NCBI RefSeq assembly: GCF_014648895.1
Contig: NZ_BMRZ01000028.1
Location: 1-36,963, forward strand
Direction of reading: 5' to 3'
Source: Streptomyces tanashiensis
GTDB lineage: Bacteria; Actinomycetota; Actinomycetes; Streptomycetales; Streptomycetaceae
Length of the DNA: 36,963 nucleotides
Shown: positions 1 through 8,152 of the stretch, piece after piece
Position numbering within the stretch: position 1 is the stretch's first letter
Layout of the letters: each line of letters starts with the position of its first letter
Position numbers and translations under genes: made by a program
The notes under the pieces: model-generated
Databases searched by the model: none
Told to the model about the DNA's origin: nothing
The model's input: the letters and a program-made list of their open reading frames with translations, nothing else

Positions 1-57
1 GAGGTCGAGCAGTGGCTGCGCGGGACCCTCGGCGTGGACGGGTCCGCACGCGCCTGA
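1..57 (+). CDS. 3' end of an unidentified upstream gene (partial)
   Basis: The first 18 codons read as an open frame (EVEQWLRGTLGVDG...) ending in TGA at 55-57. The window starts inside the gene, so no start or domain is visible. Residue composition and strong third-position GC look like real coding sequence. The product cannot be named from so little. An imperfect hairpin follows (GTACCACC at 75-82 against GGCGGTAC at 93-100, seven of eight pairs) and may end this transcript. Confidence 0.5.
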   Translation, partial: EVEQWLRGTLGVDGSARA

Positions 58-342
58 CCCAGCCCGGCGCGGCCGTACCACCCCGAGGCCGTGGCGGTAC
101 GACGCTCGTGGCCCTCCAGAGCGCCGATCCCTTCGGGGGCATGGCCGGCTTCCGCCAAAGGCTGCTCGCCCCATCCCCCGACGCGTCACGCTCCGCGTCC
201 GTCCGTGTGCGATGAGTCGCCGCTGCACACCCCTAGACATCCGATCTATTCAATGGAAATGATGGCGGCGCCCTCGATGAACGTAGACGCGGCTGCCACT
301 TTCTCCGCGAAAGAGCCGATGAATTGGCCGGGAGATCTCATC
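58..342. other. intergenic leader before the GH95 gene
   Basis: This 285-base stretch holds the imperfect hairpin at 75-100 and then a locally AT-richer segment around 235-345. Its open frame continues into the fucosidase, but residues encoded upstream of 343 do not look like a signal peptide. I read the stretch as untranslated leader. No promoter hexamers stood out clearly. Confidence 0.45.
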
Positions 343-3300
343 GTGATCCATGAAAACGAACCCAAGCGCAGAAGCCTTCTCAAGTTCAGCGGTGCCCTCG
401 CCCTCGCGCCCTTGGTCACTCAGCTGACCGGCGGTACCGCGGTCGCCCAGGCGTCCGCCGCCGGCATCGACGCGACGCCCCCCGTCCAGTGGCCGGTCCT
501 GTCGCGCAAGGCGCTGAGGTACACCGCCCCCGCCACGGACTGGCAGTCGCAGGCCCTCCCGATCGGCAACGGCCGACTCGGCGCCATGCTCTTCGCCGAT
601 CCTCATGTGGAGCGCATCCAGTTCAACGAGCAGAGTCTGTGGGGCGGCCTCGACAACTACGACAACGCCCTCGCGGGTCAGCCGGACAGCGCCTTCGACA
701 CCGGCATGACCGGCTTCGGCTCGTACCGGAACTTCGGTGACGTCGTCGTCTCCTTCGCTCCCGCCCCCAAGGTCACGGCCCCGGGGGGACCGTACCGGAC
801 CTCCTCGTCGGAAGGGGTCGACAGGACCTACGACGGCGACTCGGGCACCAAGTGGTGCATCGAGGCACCCGGTTCGAGGGTGCAGTGGCAGGTGGAGCTT
901 CCCGAGCCCGTCGCCGTCCCGTCCTACCGCCTGACGAGCGCCAACGACGTACCCCAGCGCGACCCGCAGGAATGGACGCTCTCCGGCTCCGCCGACGGCG
1001 CCGACTGGACCACGCTGGACAGCCGCACACTGGCGACACCCTTCGAGAGCCGCTTGCAGACGAAGCAGTTCACCTGTGCCGACGCCGGGGCCTACCGCTT
1101 CTACCGGTTCGACTTCGTCCCCAAGGCAGGTGTCAGCCACTTCCAGGTGAGCGAGATCGGGCTGAGCGGTGTCGACCTCGCAGGCGATGCGATGTACGTC
1201 TCGTCGCCGAGCGGGCACGCCGAGGGATCCGGCGCGGGGACCGGCCGCCCGGCCACGGACCTCTCGTGCTCGGTGGACCGCGATCCGGCCACCGTCTGGC
1301 GGGTCGACGCGGCCGCGCCGGCGGTCGTCTGGCAGGTCGACCTGGCACGCGCGGTCGTCGTCGCCTCGTACTCCCTGACAGCGGCCCTCGACCGTCCGCA
1401 GGACGACCCCGGGCGATGGGCGCTCGAGGCGTCGAAGGACGGTGAAGCCTGGGTGACCCTCGATACACAGAACCCGGGAGCGCCGTTCGCCGGCCGCGGC
1501 GAGACCCGGACCTTCCGGATCACCGACACCACGGCCTACCGCAGCTACCGGCTCACCCTGACACCCGGCGCCTCCTCCACCGGCCTGCAGATCGCGGACA
1601 TCGCGCTGGAAGGCGCGGGCTTCGACACCCGCACCCAGCGCGCGGTCGTCGACTACCAGCGTTCCCTCGACTTCGTGGACGGCGTCCACGTCACCCGCTT
1701 CGGCGCGCCGGGCCGGCGCGTGCTCCGGGAGGCCTTCGCCGGCAGGTCCGCGGACGTCATGGTCTTCCGGTACACCTCGGACAGAGCCGGTGGACTCTCC
1801 GGAGCGATCTCGCTGACGTCCGCACAGGACGAGGCCCCGACGACCGTCGACGCCGACGCCCGGCGCATCGCCTTCTCCGGTGTCATGGGCAACGGCCTCA
1901 AGCACGCGTGCACCGTCCAGGCCGTCCACACCGACGGCACCTTCCACGCCGACGGCTCGTTGCTCCGCTTCAGCGGCTGCACGACGCTGACGCTGCTCCT
2001 CGACGCCCGCACGGACTACAAGCTCGACGCCACCGCCGGGTGGCGCGGAGCCGATCCGGCCCCGGTCGTGATGCGCACCCTGGGCAGGGCCGCGGCCCGT
2101 TCCTACGGCGCACTGCGCGCCGAGCACACAGCCGAGACGCGAGCCCTGATGAACCGCGTCTCGGTGGACTGGGGCACCTCCGACGCCGCCGTCGTCGCTC
2201 TGCCGGCCACGTCCCGGCTGGTGCGGTACGCGGAGGGCGGGGCGGACCCGGAACTCGAGCAGACGATGTTCGACTACGGCCGGTACCTGCTGATCAGCTC
2301 CTCGCGCCCCAACGGCCTGCCCGCCAACCTCCAGGGCCTCTGGAACGACAGCAACCAGCCCGCATGGGCCTCCGACTACCACACCAACATCAATGTCCAG
2401 ATGAACTACTGGGGTGCCGAGACGACGAACCTGCCCGAGTGCCACGAGGCGCTCGTCGGGTTCATCCGGCAGGTGGCGGTGCCCAGCCGCGTGGCGACCC
2501 GCAACGCCTTCGGGCAGGACACGCGCGGCTGGACCGCCCGCACCAGCCAGAGCATCTTCGGCGGCAACGCCTGGGAGTGGAACACCGTCGCGAGCGCCTG
2601 GTACGCACAACACCTCTACGAACACTGGGCGTTCACCCAGGACCTCGACTACCTCCGTACCGTCGCCCACCCCATGATCAAGGAGATCTGCCAGTTCTGG
2701 GAGGACCGTCTCAAGGAGCGCGAGGACGGACTCCTCGTCGCGCCGGACGGCTGGTCCCCCGAGCACGGGCCGCGCGAGGACGGCGTCATGTACGACCAGC
2801 AGCTCATCTGGGACCTGTTCCAGAACTACCTCGAATGCGAGGCGGTACTCGACGCGGATCCCGCGTACCGGGCCAGGGTCGCGGACATGCAGGCGCGGCT
2901 CGCCCCCAACAAGATCGGCCGCTGGGGCCAACTGCAGGAGTGGCAGGAGGACATCGACAGCCCCACCGACATCCACCGCCACACCTCGCACCTCTTCGCG
3001 GTCTACCCGGGCCGCCAGATCACCCCGAAGACGCCGGACTTCGCCGCCGCGGCCCTCGTCTCGCTCAAAGCACGCTGCGGCGAGCGGGAAGGCGTCCCCT
3101 TCACGGCCGCCACCGTCTCGGGCGACAGCCGCCGCTCGTGGACCTGGCCCTGGCGGGCGGCCCTCTTCGCACGCCTGGGCGACGGGCATCGCGCCCAGAT
3201 CATGCTGCGCGGACTCCTGACGTACAACACGCTGCCCAACCTGTTCTGCAACCACCCGCCCTTCCAGATGGACGGCAACTTCGGCATCACGGGCGCGGTC

Positions 3301-3549
3301 GCGGAGATGCTGCTGCAGAGCCACGACGGCACCATCCACCTGCTGCCCGCCCTGCCGGACGCGTGGAAGGCCAGGGGCTCGTTCACCGGCCTCCGCGCCC
3401 GCGGCGGATACGAGGTCAGCTGCGAGTGGCGGGACGGGAAGGTGACGTCGTACAGGATCGTCGCCGACCGGGCGCGGAACCGGGGGAACGTCACGGTGCG
3501 AATCAACGGAACCGCCCGGAAGGTGAAGCCGCTCAGGCCTTCCAAGTGA
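343..3549 (+). CDS. Tat-secreted GH95 family alpha-L-fucosidase with inserted F5/8C-like modules
   Basis: Likely a secreted inverting alpha-1,2-L-fucosidase (glycoside hydrolase family 95) acting on plant or host fucosylated glycans. The GTG at 343 is chosen because GGGAG at 330-334 sits 8 bases upstream and because translation from it opens with a twin-arginine signal (KRRSLLKFSG, then a hydrophobic stretch ending AVAQASA). The N-terminal beta-domain begins with LPIGNGRLGAMLFADP. Two related F5/8-type-C (discoidin-like) segments follow at about residues 151-277 and 294-424. The helical barrel then carries the expected residues: Asn682 and Asn684 in TNINVQMNYW, Glu807 in SPEHGP and Asp977 in MDGNFG, matching by motif the catalytic set of Bifidobacterium AfcA. 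At 1068 residues it is longer than simple GH95 proteins because of the inserts. It stands alone, with a long hairpin after its stop. Confidence 0.9.
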   Translation: MIHENEPKRRSLLKFSGALALAPLVTQLTGGTAVAQASAAGIDATPPVQWPVLSRKALRYTAPATDWQSQALPIGNGRLGAMLFADPHVERIQFNEQSLWGGLDNYDNALAGQPDSAFDTGMTGFGSYRNFGDVVVSFAPAPKVTAPGGPYRTSSSEGVDRTYDGDSGTKWCIEAPGSRVQWQVELPEPVAVPSYRLTSANDVPQRDPQEWTLSGSADGADWTTLDSRTLATPFESRLQTKQFTCADAGAYRFYRFDFVPKAGVSHFQVSEIGLSGVDLAGDAMYVSSPSGHAEGSGAGTGRPATDLSCSVDRDPATVWRVDAAAPAVVWQVDLARAVVVASYSLTAALDRPQDDPGRWALEASKDGEAWVTLDTQNPGAPFAGRGETRTFRITDTTAYRSYRLTLTPGASSTGLQIADIALEGAGFDTRTQRAVVDYQRSLDFVDGVHVTRFGAPGRRVLREAFAGRSADVMVFRYTSDRAGGLSGAISLTSAQDEAPTTVDADARRIAFSGVMGNGLKHACTVQAVHTDGTFHADGSLLRFSGCTTLTLLLDARTDYKLDATAGWRGADPAPVVMRTLGRAAARSYGALRAEHTAETRALMNRVSVDWGTSDAAVVALPATSRLVRYAEGGADPELEQTMFDYGRYLLISSSRPNGLPANLQGLWNDSNQPAWASDYHTNINVQMNYWGAETTNLPECHEALVGFIRQVAVPSRVATRNAFGQDTRGWTARTSQSIFGGNAWEWNTVASAWYAQHLYEHWAFTQDLDYLRTVAHPMIKEICQFWEDRLKEREDGLLVAPDGWSPEHGPREDGVMYDQQLIWDLFQNYLECEAVLDADPAYRARVADMQARLAPNKIGRWGQLQEWQEDIDSPTDIHRHTSHLFAVYPGRQITPKTPDFAAAALVSLKARCGEREGVPFTAATVSGDSRRSWTWPWRAALFARLGDGHRAQIMLRGLLTYNTLPNLFCNHPPFQMDGNFGITGAVAEMLLQSHDGTIHLLPALPDAWKARGSFTGLRARGGYEVSCEWRDGKVTSYRIVADRARNRGNVTVRINGTARKVKPLRPSK

Positions 3550-3555
3550 CACCGG

Positions 3556-3618
3556 CGGGTCCGGCGCTCCCCCGACACCCGTCATCGCAGGGCGCGGGTC
3601 GCGGGAGCGCCGGACCCG
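3556..3618 (+). terminator. long hairpin after the GH95 gene
   Basis: A perfect 16-bp inverted repeat (3556-3571 with 3603-3618, core GGGTCCGGCGCTCCC) starts 6 bases after the stop codon. An inner ACCCG/CGGGT pair (3577-3581, 3595-3599) lies in its loop. No T-run follows, as is usual for Streptomyces terminators. It could also serve the convergent gene ending at 3805. Confidence 0.75.
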
Positions 3619-3804
3619 ATACGCGATTGCACGGCACGGCACGGGCGGTACGAGGTCCTTTCCCGCGACCGGCCAGACCCCCAGCGCTCCGGTGACCGGC
3701 CGCACGGGCCGGCCCCGCAGCGCACCACCTGGTGCGACCCACGCGACGAGGACCTCCCCACCGGGGCCCCTCGTCCGCTGAGTGCGCGGGGCTGGGCTCG
3801 ACGC

Positions 3805-4719
3805 TCACTCGTCCGCCGGTAGTCCTGTCCTGCGCAGGCGACCCACCATCCGTGCGGAGGCCGCTCGGGGTGCCTGCGACTCCAACGCCGACAGCAGCCC
3901 TTCCCAGGCGTCGGTGAGTCCCGCGTCCACGGCCGACCGGTAGGCGGAGCAGGCCTCCCGCGACCTTCCCTGTTCCAGGTACAGAGCACCCAGCGCGGAG
4001 TACGCCTCCGTGTCTCCCGCCTCACAGCCGCGTACGTAGGCGCGTTCGGCCGCGGCGGTGTCACCCGTCTCCTCCCGTACGCGGCCCAGTGCGGTCCAGG
4101 CGTCGGGGGCTCCGAGGGCGGCGGCCCGCAGTACCGCTCGCCGGGATCCTCCCCGGTCCCCCACCCGTTCCCGCATCCGGGACAGGGCCGCCCAGGCCGC
4201 GGGGGAGCCTCGGTCAGCGGCCTGATCTGCAGCGAGCTCCGCTCCCCCGCCGTTCCCCACGCTCTCCCGGTACCGCGCCAGGCCGATCCACGCCTCCACG
4301 TCACCGACGCGGGCCGCCTCCGTCGCGGCACGAGCGGCGCCGACGGCCTGGCCCCGTTCCGCGCGGACCTCGGCCAGCGCGCTCCAGGCCTGCGGATCGC
4401 CGGTGCGGGCCGCCTGCGCGGCGGCCTCCTCCGCGGCGCCGCCTTCACCGTCCGCGTCGGCGAGCAGGGCCAGTACGCGCCAGGCCGCGCCGACGCCCAT
4501 GGCGGCCGCCTCGCGATGGGCGGCGGCCGCCCCCGGCACGTCCCCCGCCCGGTAGCGCAACCGGGCGAGCACCGACCAGCCCTCGGGGTTCCCCACGTCA
4601 GCGCCGCCGGTGGCCGCTGCCAGGGCCGACTCGTGTTCTCCGAGCGTCCAGTGCAGCCGCACCAGATGTGCCCAGGCCTCACCAACACCCGCGTCGGCCG
4701 CCCGGGTGGCGTGCTCCAC
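3805..4719 (-). CDS. Sel1/TPR-like repeat protein, 3' half of a frameshifted gene
   Basis: The 304 residues are built almost entirely of short helical repeats of about 33-35 residues, each with a core like AWxALARxRExxGD followed by an alanine-rich helix. This is a tetratricopeptide/Sel1-type scaffold for protein contacts. The GTG at 4719 lies inside a repeat. The same frame stays open further upstream to 4779 and encodes RTAAERAGSLADAVEHATR, which reads as the front of that repeat. The start is therefore probably not genuine, and this is the C-terminal half of one gene with the reading frame at 4763-5644, displaced by one base. The last residues (GRLRRTGLPADE) look like a natural C-terminus. 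Confidence 0.7.
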   Translation of the reverse strand: MEHATRAADAGVGEAWAHLVRLHWTLGEHESALAAATGGADVGNPEGWSVLARLRYRAGDVPGAAAAHREAAAMGVGAAWRVLALLADADGEGGAAEEAAAQAARTGDPQAWSALAEVRAERGQAVGAARAATEAARVGDVEAWIGLARYRESVGNGGGAELAADQAADRGSPAAWAALSRMRERVGDRGGSRRAVLRAAALGAPDAWTALGRVREETGDTAAAERAYVRGCEAGDTEAYSALGALYLEQGRSREACSAYRSAVDAGLTDAWEGLLSALESQAPRAASARMVGRLRRTGLPADE

Positions 4720-4762
4720 CGCGTCGGCCAGGCTGCCGGCTCGTTCCGCGGCCGTGCGAGGC

Positions 4763-5644
4763 CTATGTGCCCCCAGCCGTCACCAGCCCCACCGCTTGCT
4801 CGAACGCCGCGGCCGCCGAGGAGCCGTGGGCCGCGCGCATCCGACCGAGCGTCCGCCAGGCCTGCGTCTGCCCCGCCGCCGCTGCCTGTGCGGCAATGGC
4901 GTCCGCGGCGGCCTGGTTCCCCTCGGCCTCGCGTATCCGGGCCATGGCAGACCAGGCCCAGGCGTCCCCCGACTCGGCCGCGCGACGGTACGCGTCGAAA
5001 GCGGCGCCGACGTCCCCGCCGGACTCCCGCGACACCGCAAGGGCCGCCCAGGCCAGGGGGTCCGCCGCAGCCGCCTCCTCGGCGGCGGCCCGGCCGTCGG
5101 TGGTCTCGAGCAGCACGGCCCAGGAGGCCCGGGCCCGGCCGTGGCCGCTCTCGACGGCCTTCTCGAACAGTTCGGCGGCGCAGGCATAGCGGCGCCGCTG
5201 CTCGGCGGCGGCCGCGAGGGCGTAGAGGTCGTCGGCGGTCCTGGCGTATGCTGCCGCGCTCCAGAACCCGGCCGGTGGCACCAGATGAGCCCTGACCCGG
5301 CGGATGTGCTGTTCCAGGTAGTCGTCCGGACGGTAGCTGTCGGGGTCGCCGACGTCCCTCGCATACCGTTCCGCAATCAGCGGCACCGGACCACCCGTTG
5401 CTGTGGTCAGCGTGCTGATGGCCGCCGGGAACCACTCCTTGCCCGCGGCCGCGCGGGCGATGGAGTCCATGAACCCGGCCGCGGCCTCCCTCAGCAGCCG
5501 GGCCGGCACGGCGCCCATGTGGCCGAGCCTGCGCGCTTCGACGGCCGCCGTGAGCACGGCGTGCTCGGGGGCGGTGAACCACTGGCCGGAGCCCATCTCC
5601 CAGTGGCGGACAAGCTCCGGTCCACCGGTGAGGTGTTGCAGCAC
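4763..5644 (-). CDS. 5' half of the same repeat protein; likely remnant of a larger STAND-type protein
   Basis: Starts at GTG 5644. The first 150 residues (LQHLTGGPELVRHWEMG, then LLREAAAGFMDSIARA and YRPDDYLEQHIRRVRAHL) resemble the linker that, in my recollection of Streptomyces STAND/AAA-type proteins, joins a P-loop NTPase to C-terminal TPR repeats. This is recognition from memory, not a search. Repeats then run to about 4785, where the frame stops at 4763. Upstream the frame is open to the TGA at 5717-5719 and encodes GPRLAAAVRAAGPGNRV, which fits the same protein. No Walker A or B motif is visible upstream, so the NTPase part seems to be missing. Together with the internal frameshift this suggests a pseudogene. 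Confidence 0.6.
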   Translation of the reverse strand: MLQHLTGGPELVRHWEMGSGQWFTAPEHAVLTAAVEARRLGHMGAVPARLLREAAAGFMDSIARAAAGKEWFPAAISTLTTATGGPVPLIAERYARDVGDPDSYRPDDYLEQHIRRVRAHLVPPAGFWSAAAYARTADDLYALAAAAEQRRRYACAAELFEKAVESGHGRARASWAVLLETTDGRAAAEEAAAADPLAWAALAVSRESGGDVGAAFDAYRRAAESGDAWAWSAMARIREAEGNQAAADAIAAQAAAAGQTQAWRTLGRMRAAHGSSAAAAFEQAVGLVTAGGT

Positions 5645-5759
5645 CCGATTGCCGGGCCCGGCGGCCCGGACGGCGGCGGCCAGGCGCGGGCCGCTGCCGC
5701 GGCGACGGCCGGGGAATCACCCGACAGGGCCCCGATTCCGGGTCTCCGTCGTGGGAAGA

Positions 5760-5787
5760 GTGGTCCCCGCGCGAGCGGGGGTGCAGG
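5760..5787 (+). repeat. solitary CRISPR-like repeat (type I-E style)
   Basis: The 28 bases start GTGGTCCCCGCGCGAGCGGG and continue GGTGCAGG. The GTGGTCCCCGCGC...GCGGGGGTG core matches the form of type I-E repeats known in streptomycetes, with a CCCCGC/GCGGGG stem. Only one good copy is present, no regular spacing follows and no cas gene is in the window. It is either an array relic or a chance hairpin. Confidence 0.35.
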
Positions 5788-5866
5788 GATCACGACTCGC
5801 GGTCCATCTTGGGCATAAGGGGGGCGGGGCTCAGCGACCATCGTCCTTCGGTGCGCACTCCTGGCG

Positions 5867-5977
5867 ATGTTCGAGGACGCCGTTCGTGAGGTCGACTGGA
5901 CGGGCTTCGACGACGCCCACCCGGACACCGAGGCCGCTCGCCGCGACCTCGGCGCCCGTCTGGTGGCCGGTCCGCCT
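5867..5977 (+). pseudogene. short N-terminal gene fragment
   Basis: From ATG 5867 the frame reads MFEDAVREVDWTGFDDAHPD, followed by an acidic/alanine stretch to about 5977. This has normal Streptomyces coding character. Beyond that the composition collapses into proline/arginine-rich text typical of a wrong frame, while a different frame takes over at 5989. I cannot name the family. It looks like the front of a small cytosolic protein cut off by a deletion. Confidence 0.3.
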
Positions 5978-5988
5978 CCGATGCGGGG

Positions 5989-6129
5989 GACCCGACCTGT
6001 CCCCCGTCCACGGTGTTCGCGGCCTACAACCGATGCCGCGGGACGAAGGACACGCAGGTGCGACCCTTTGCGGACCACGGAGGCGGACACGGATCACTGG
6101 GCCTTCGAGTGTCGCCGCAAGCCGACCCC
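5989..6129 (+). pseudogene. C-terminal fragment of an acetylxylan esterase / cephalosporin-C deacetylase-like gene
   Basis: The frame starting at 5989 encodes DPTCPPSTVFAAYNRCRGTK, then VRPFADHGGG. It closely resembles the C-terminal 'CPPSTVFAAYN...Y..HEGG' stretch of carbohydrate esterase family 7, where the final histidine belongs to the catalytic triad. The catalytic-serine half is absent upstream, and the reading loses similarity after about 6130. It is a decayed remnant joined to an unrelated fragment at 5867-5977. The identification rests on one remembered motif. Confidence 0.45.
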
Positions 6130-6177
6130 GCACGCCGCCAGCCATGTTCGTCGTGGCCGCGGCGACATCGCGGTGCG

Positions 6178-6903
6178 TCAGTGCCGGCAGGACAGCCGGA
6201 CGTGAAGCAGCTCGGTCCGCAGTGCGGGTGTGCCGTCGACCGGTGCCGGGTCCTCCGCCGTCGGCTCGATGCCTCCTGCGGCGACCTTGTCGAGTGTCGC
6301 CAGACCGGCGGGTCCGACCGTGCCGAACACCGTGTAGTTCGGTCGCAGCGCGGAGTCGCCGTAGACGACGAAGAACTGTGAGCCGTTCGTGTTCGGGCCG
6401 GCGTTGGCCATCGCCAGCAGGCCGCGTCCGTAGAGCCGGCGCGTGCCCGTGGGATCGGTGGCTGCGGGCGGCAGGTCCACCGGCAGTTCGTCCTTGTACT
6501 TGTACCCGGGCCCGCCCTCACCGGTGCCGGTCGGGTCGCCGCACTGCAAGACCTTCAGCGTCGGGTACGCCGTCAGGCGGTGACACACCGTACGGTCGTA
6601 GAAACCGTGCCGTGCCAGGTGCAGGAAACTCTGGACCGTGCACGGCGCCTTGGCCCGGTCCAAGCGCAGCGGAAGCGGGCCCTGACTGGTCGGAACAGCC
6701 AAGTCGACCGTGCCACGAGCAGGGGTGTGCCGCGGGTCGGGCGGCAGCGGAACACGGCGCGCCGGCGGCTCGTCCGGGGTCTGGCTGTACTGGCAGGGAC
6801 CGTGCGTGGTGCGCGGCGGAGCGCTGTCGGAAGCAGTGGAGACGCTCCCCCCGGACACCACCAACGCCGCGGCCGCGAATGCACTGATCAGTGCTCGTCT
6901 CAT
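6178..6903 (-). CDS. secreted cyclophilin-type peptidyl-prolyl cis-trans isomerase
   Basis: Catalyses proline cis-trans isomerisation, probably outside the membrane. ATG 6903 is preceded by GGGAGGG eight bases upstream. The 241-residue product starts with a signal peptide (MRRALISAFAAAALVVSGGS, cleavage near STA-SDS). The cyclophilin core includes FYDRTVCHRL (the arginine corresponds to the catalytic Arg), QCGDPTGTGEGGPGY, LAMANAGPNTNGSQFFV (the Q-F-F substrate groove) and NYTVFGTV. In the usual FYDGxxFHR motif the Phe is replaced by Cys, and QGGDP is QCGDP. Four cysteines in the mature part (CQY, CTV, CHR, QCG) suggest disulfides, in line with secretion. It appears monocistronic. Confidence 0.88.
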   Translation of the reverse strand: MRRALISAFAAAALVVSGGSVSTASDSAPPRTTHGPCQYSQTPDEPPARRVPLPPDPRHTPARGTVDLAVPTSQGPLPLRLDRAKAPCTVQSFLHLARHGFYDRTVCHRLTAYPTLKVLQCGDPTGTGEGGPGYKYKDELPVDLPPAATDPTGTRRLYGRGLLAMANAGPNTNGSQFFVVYGDSALRPNYTVFGTVGPAGLATLDKVAAGGIEPTAEDPAPVDGTPALRTELLHVRLSCRH

Positions 6904-8074
6904 CTTGCACGCCCTCCCGATGATCTCCAGGTCTTGGAGCGGTCGCAGTCTAGGGCGTGGTGTGGCCTGCGGGAGTGGCATTTCCGGCCGATCAGCGTGA
7001 CCAGAGCCCCGTCATTCAGGCGACACGTCCTTGACCTTGCCGGGACCGCTGGGGTCCGGTACCGAATCGAGGCAACGTGGAACACCCCGCGAGCGAGGGG
7101 AACATCGGTGCCCTGCCGCGGAGCCCGGGAAGGATCCGCCGTCGGTCTGGGCCGGCACCTCTCCCGCGTTCGCCAAGCCGCTCCGCGCCCCAGACCCGTC
7201 CCCGCCGGAGCCATGGCGCCGCCGACTCATCCCGCCGCAGGCGCAGACGCTCCTTATCTCCGCCGACGACCACGGGCGGACATACGCAATGCAGCAGAGA
7301 CCGCGGAAGAGGGCGCCGCGTCGTCTCTCCGTGAACGTGATCACCCGACGTGGTGGAGAGGCCCGCGCTCCGACCGCGAGCCCCACCCGCCTGGCGATCC
7401 GGCCTGCCCCGCGATTCAATGGACCACCGAACGGGACGGAAGCCGGTCCCAACTCGTGCAGGAGTCGCGCACCGCACGCGAGCGAGTGCCATCAACGAGG
7501 CCGGACCGCGGCACGAAGCCCGCCCTGGCACGCCGCGCGCAGCAAGATCCGGAGCAACCCCGGCCCGCCCTCCTGCACCGAGCCGAACGCACCGCATCCG
7601 CTCTGCGCGATGCCCCGCAGGATGATCTGGTCGTACTCGAGGAAGCCCTGACCGTCCCACCCGACCGTGGACGTGCCTGGGGTGCGAGTCCGTCGATCCC
7701 ACGGCAGCCAAGCAGTGCCCGAACGGGCATCATCGACCTGCCCCTCGCCCTGCATAGGCCGGGGGCACTAGGGACTCGAACGCCGGACGGCGAGAACGAG
7801 GCCCTTCCACTGCTGCGTGTGAGCACGTCGAGGGCGATGACCGCAACGGGATGCCCTCGCGGTACGGAAGTCGAGATCACCGGTCAGCACGTGCCTACGC
7901 AGGAAGCAGTGCGGCGCAGCGCGGCTGGCACCGGTACCCCAGCACCGGCCGGCACATGGCGAGGGTGCAGGCGACCACGCCCTCCGCCCTCAGTCGTGCC
8001 GAGCGGCCGCGCCGCTCTCCCGGGCCGACTTTGCCTGCGGCCAGCATCATCCAGATCACACCACCTACCCGCGT
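6904..8074. other. 1.17-kb region without a supportable gene
   Basis: Several frames are open by GC bias alone. None has a ribosome site, a normal amino-acid profile and a recognisable motif together. On the minus strand, 7492-7690 encodes GFLEYDQIILRGIAQSG and VQEGGPGL, which look more protein-like than their surroundings and may be a gene remnant. At 7079-7106 a second hairpin (CCCCGCGAGCGAGGGG core) resembles a degenerate CRISPR-like repeat. A tRNA-T-loop-like GTTCGAGTCCC lies on the minus strand near 7775 but has no pairing T-stem. The 3' end holds the promoter of the exporter gene. Confidence 0.5.
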
Positions 8075-8116
8075 TTGCGTATATCGAGCGCATGCAACTA
8101 TTGTGAAGGCATGCAA
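8075..8116 (+). promoter_or_regulatory. promoter with paired GCATGCAA operator, upstream of the MFS gene
   Basis: A -35-like TTGCGT (8075-8080) lies 18 bases from a -10-like TATTGT (8099-8104). Two identical GCATGCAA octamers flank the -10 at 8090-8097 and 8109-8116, 19 bp apart. The same arrangement recurs at 11893-11933, so it is very probably a regulator-binding promoter. Each octamer contains the palindrome GCATGC, suggesting a dimeric MarR/HxlR/TetR-size repressor. No such regulator lies beside it. Confidence 0.7.
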
Positions 8117-8152
8117 AGGGATCGTTCAAGCAATTCCGGAAGGGGGCGAGCC

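Noticed and set aside
250..3705. Very long open frame on the minus strand opposite the GH95 gene
   Set aside because: It mirrors the GC-rich codons of the real gene. Its residues are Val/Gly/Arg/Asp-rich without motifs, and the plus strand has an intact enzyme with catalytic residues.
7757..7830. tRNA-like sequence (GTTCGAGTCCC on the minus strand)
   Set aside because: The bases flanking the T-loop-like stretch do not pair as a T-stem, and no D-arm or anticodon arm can be drawn. At best it is a worn attachment-site remnant.
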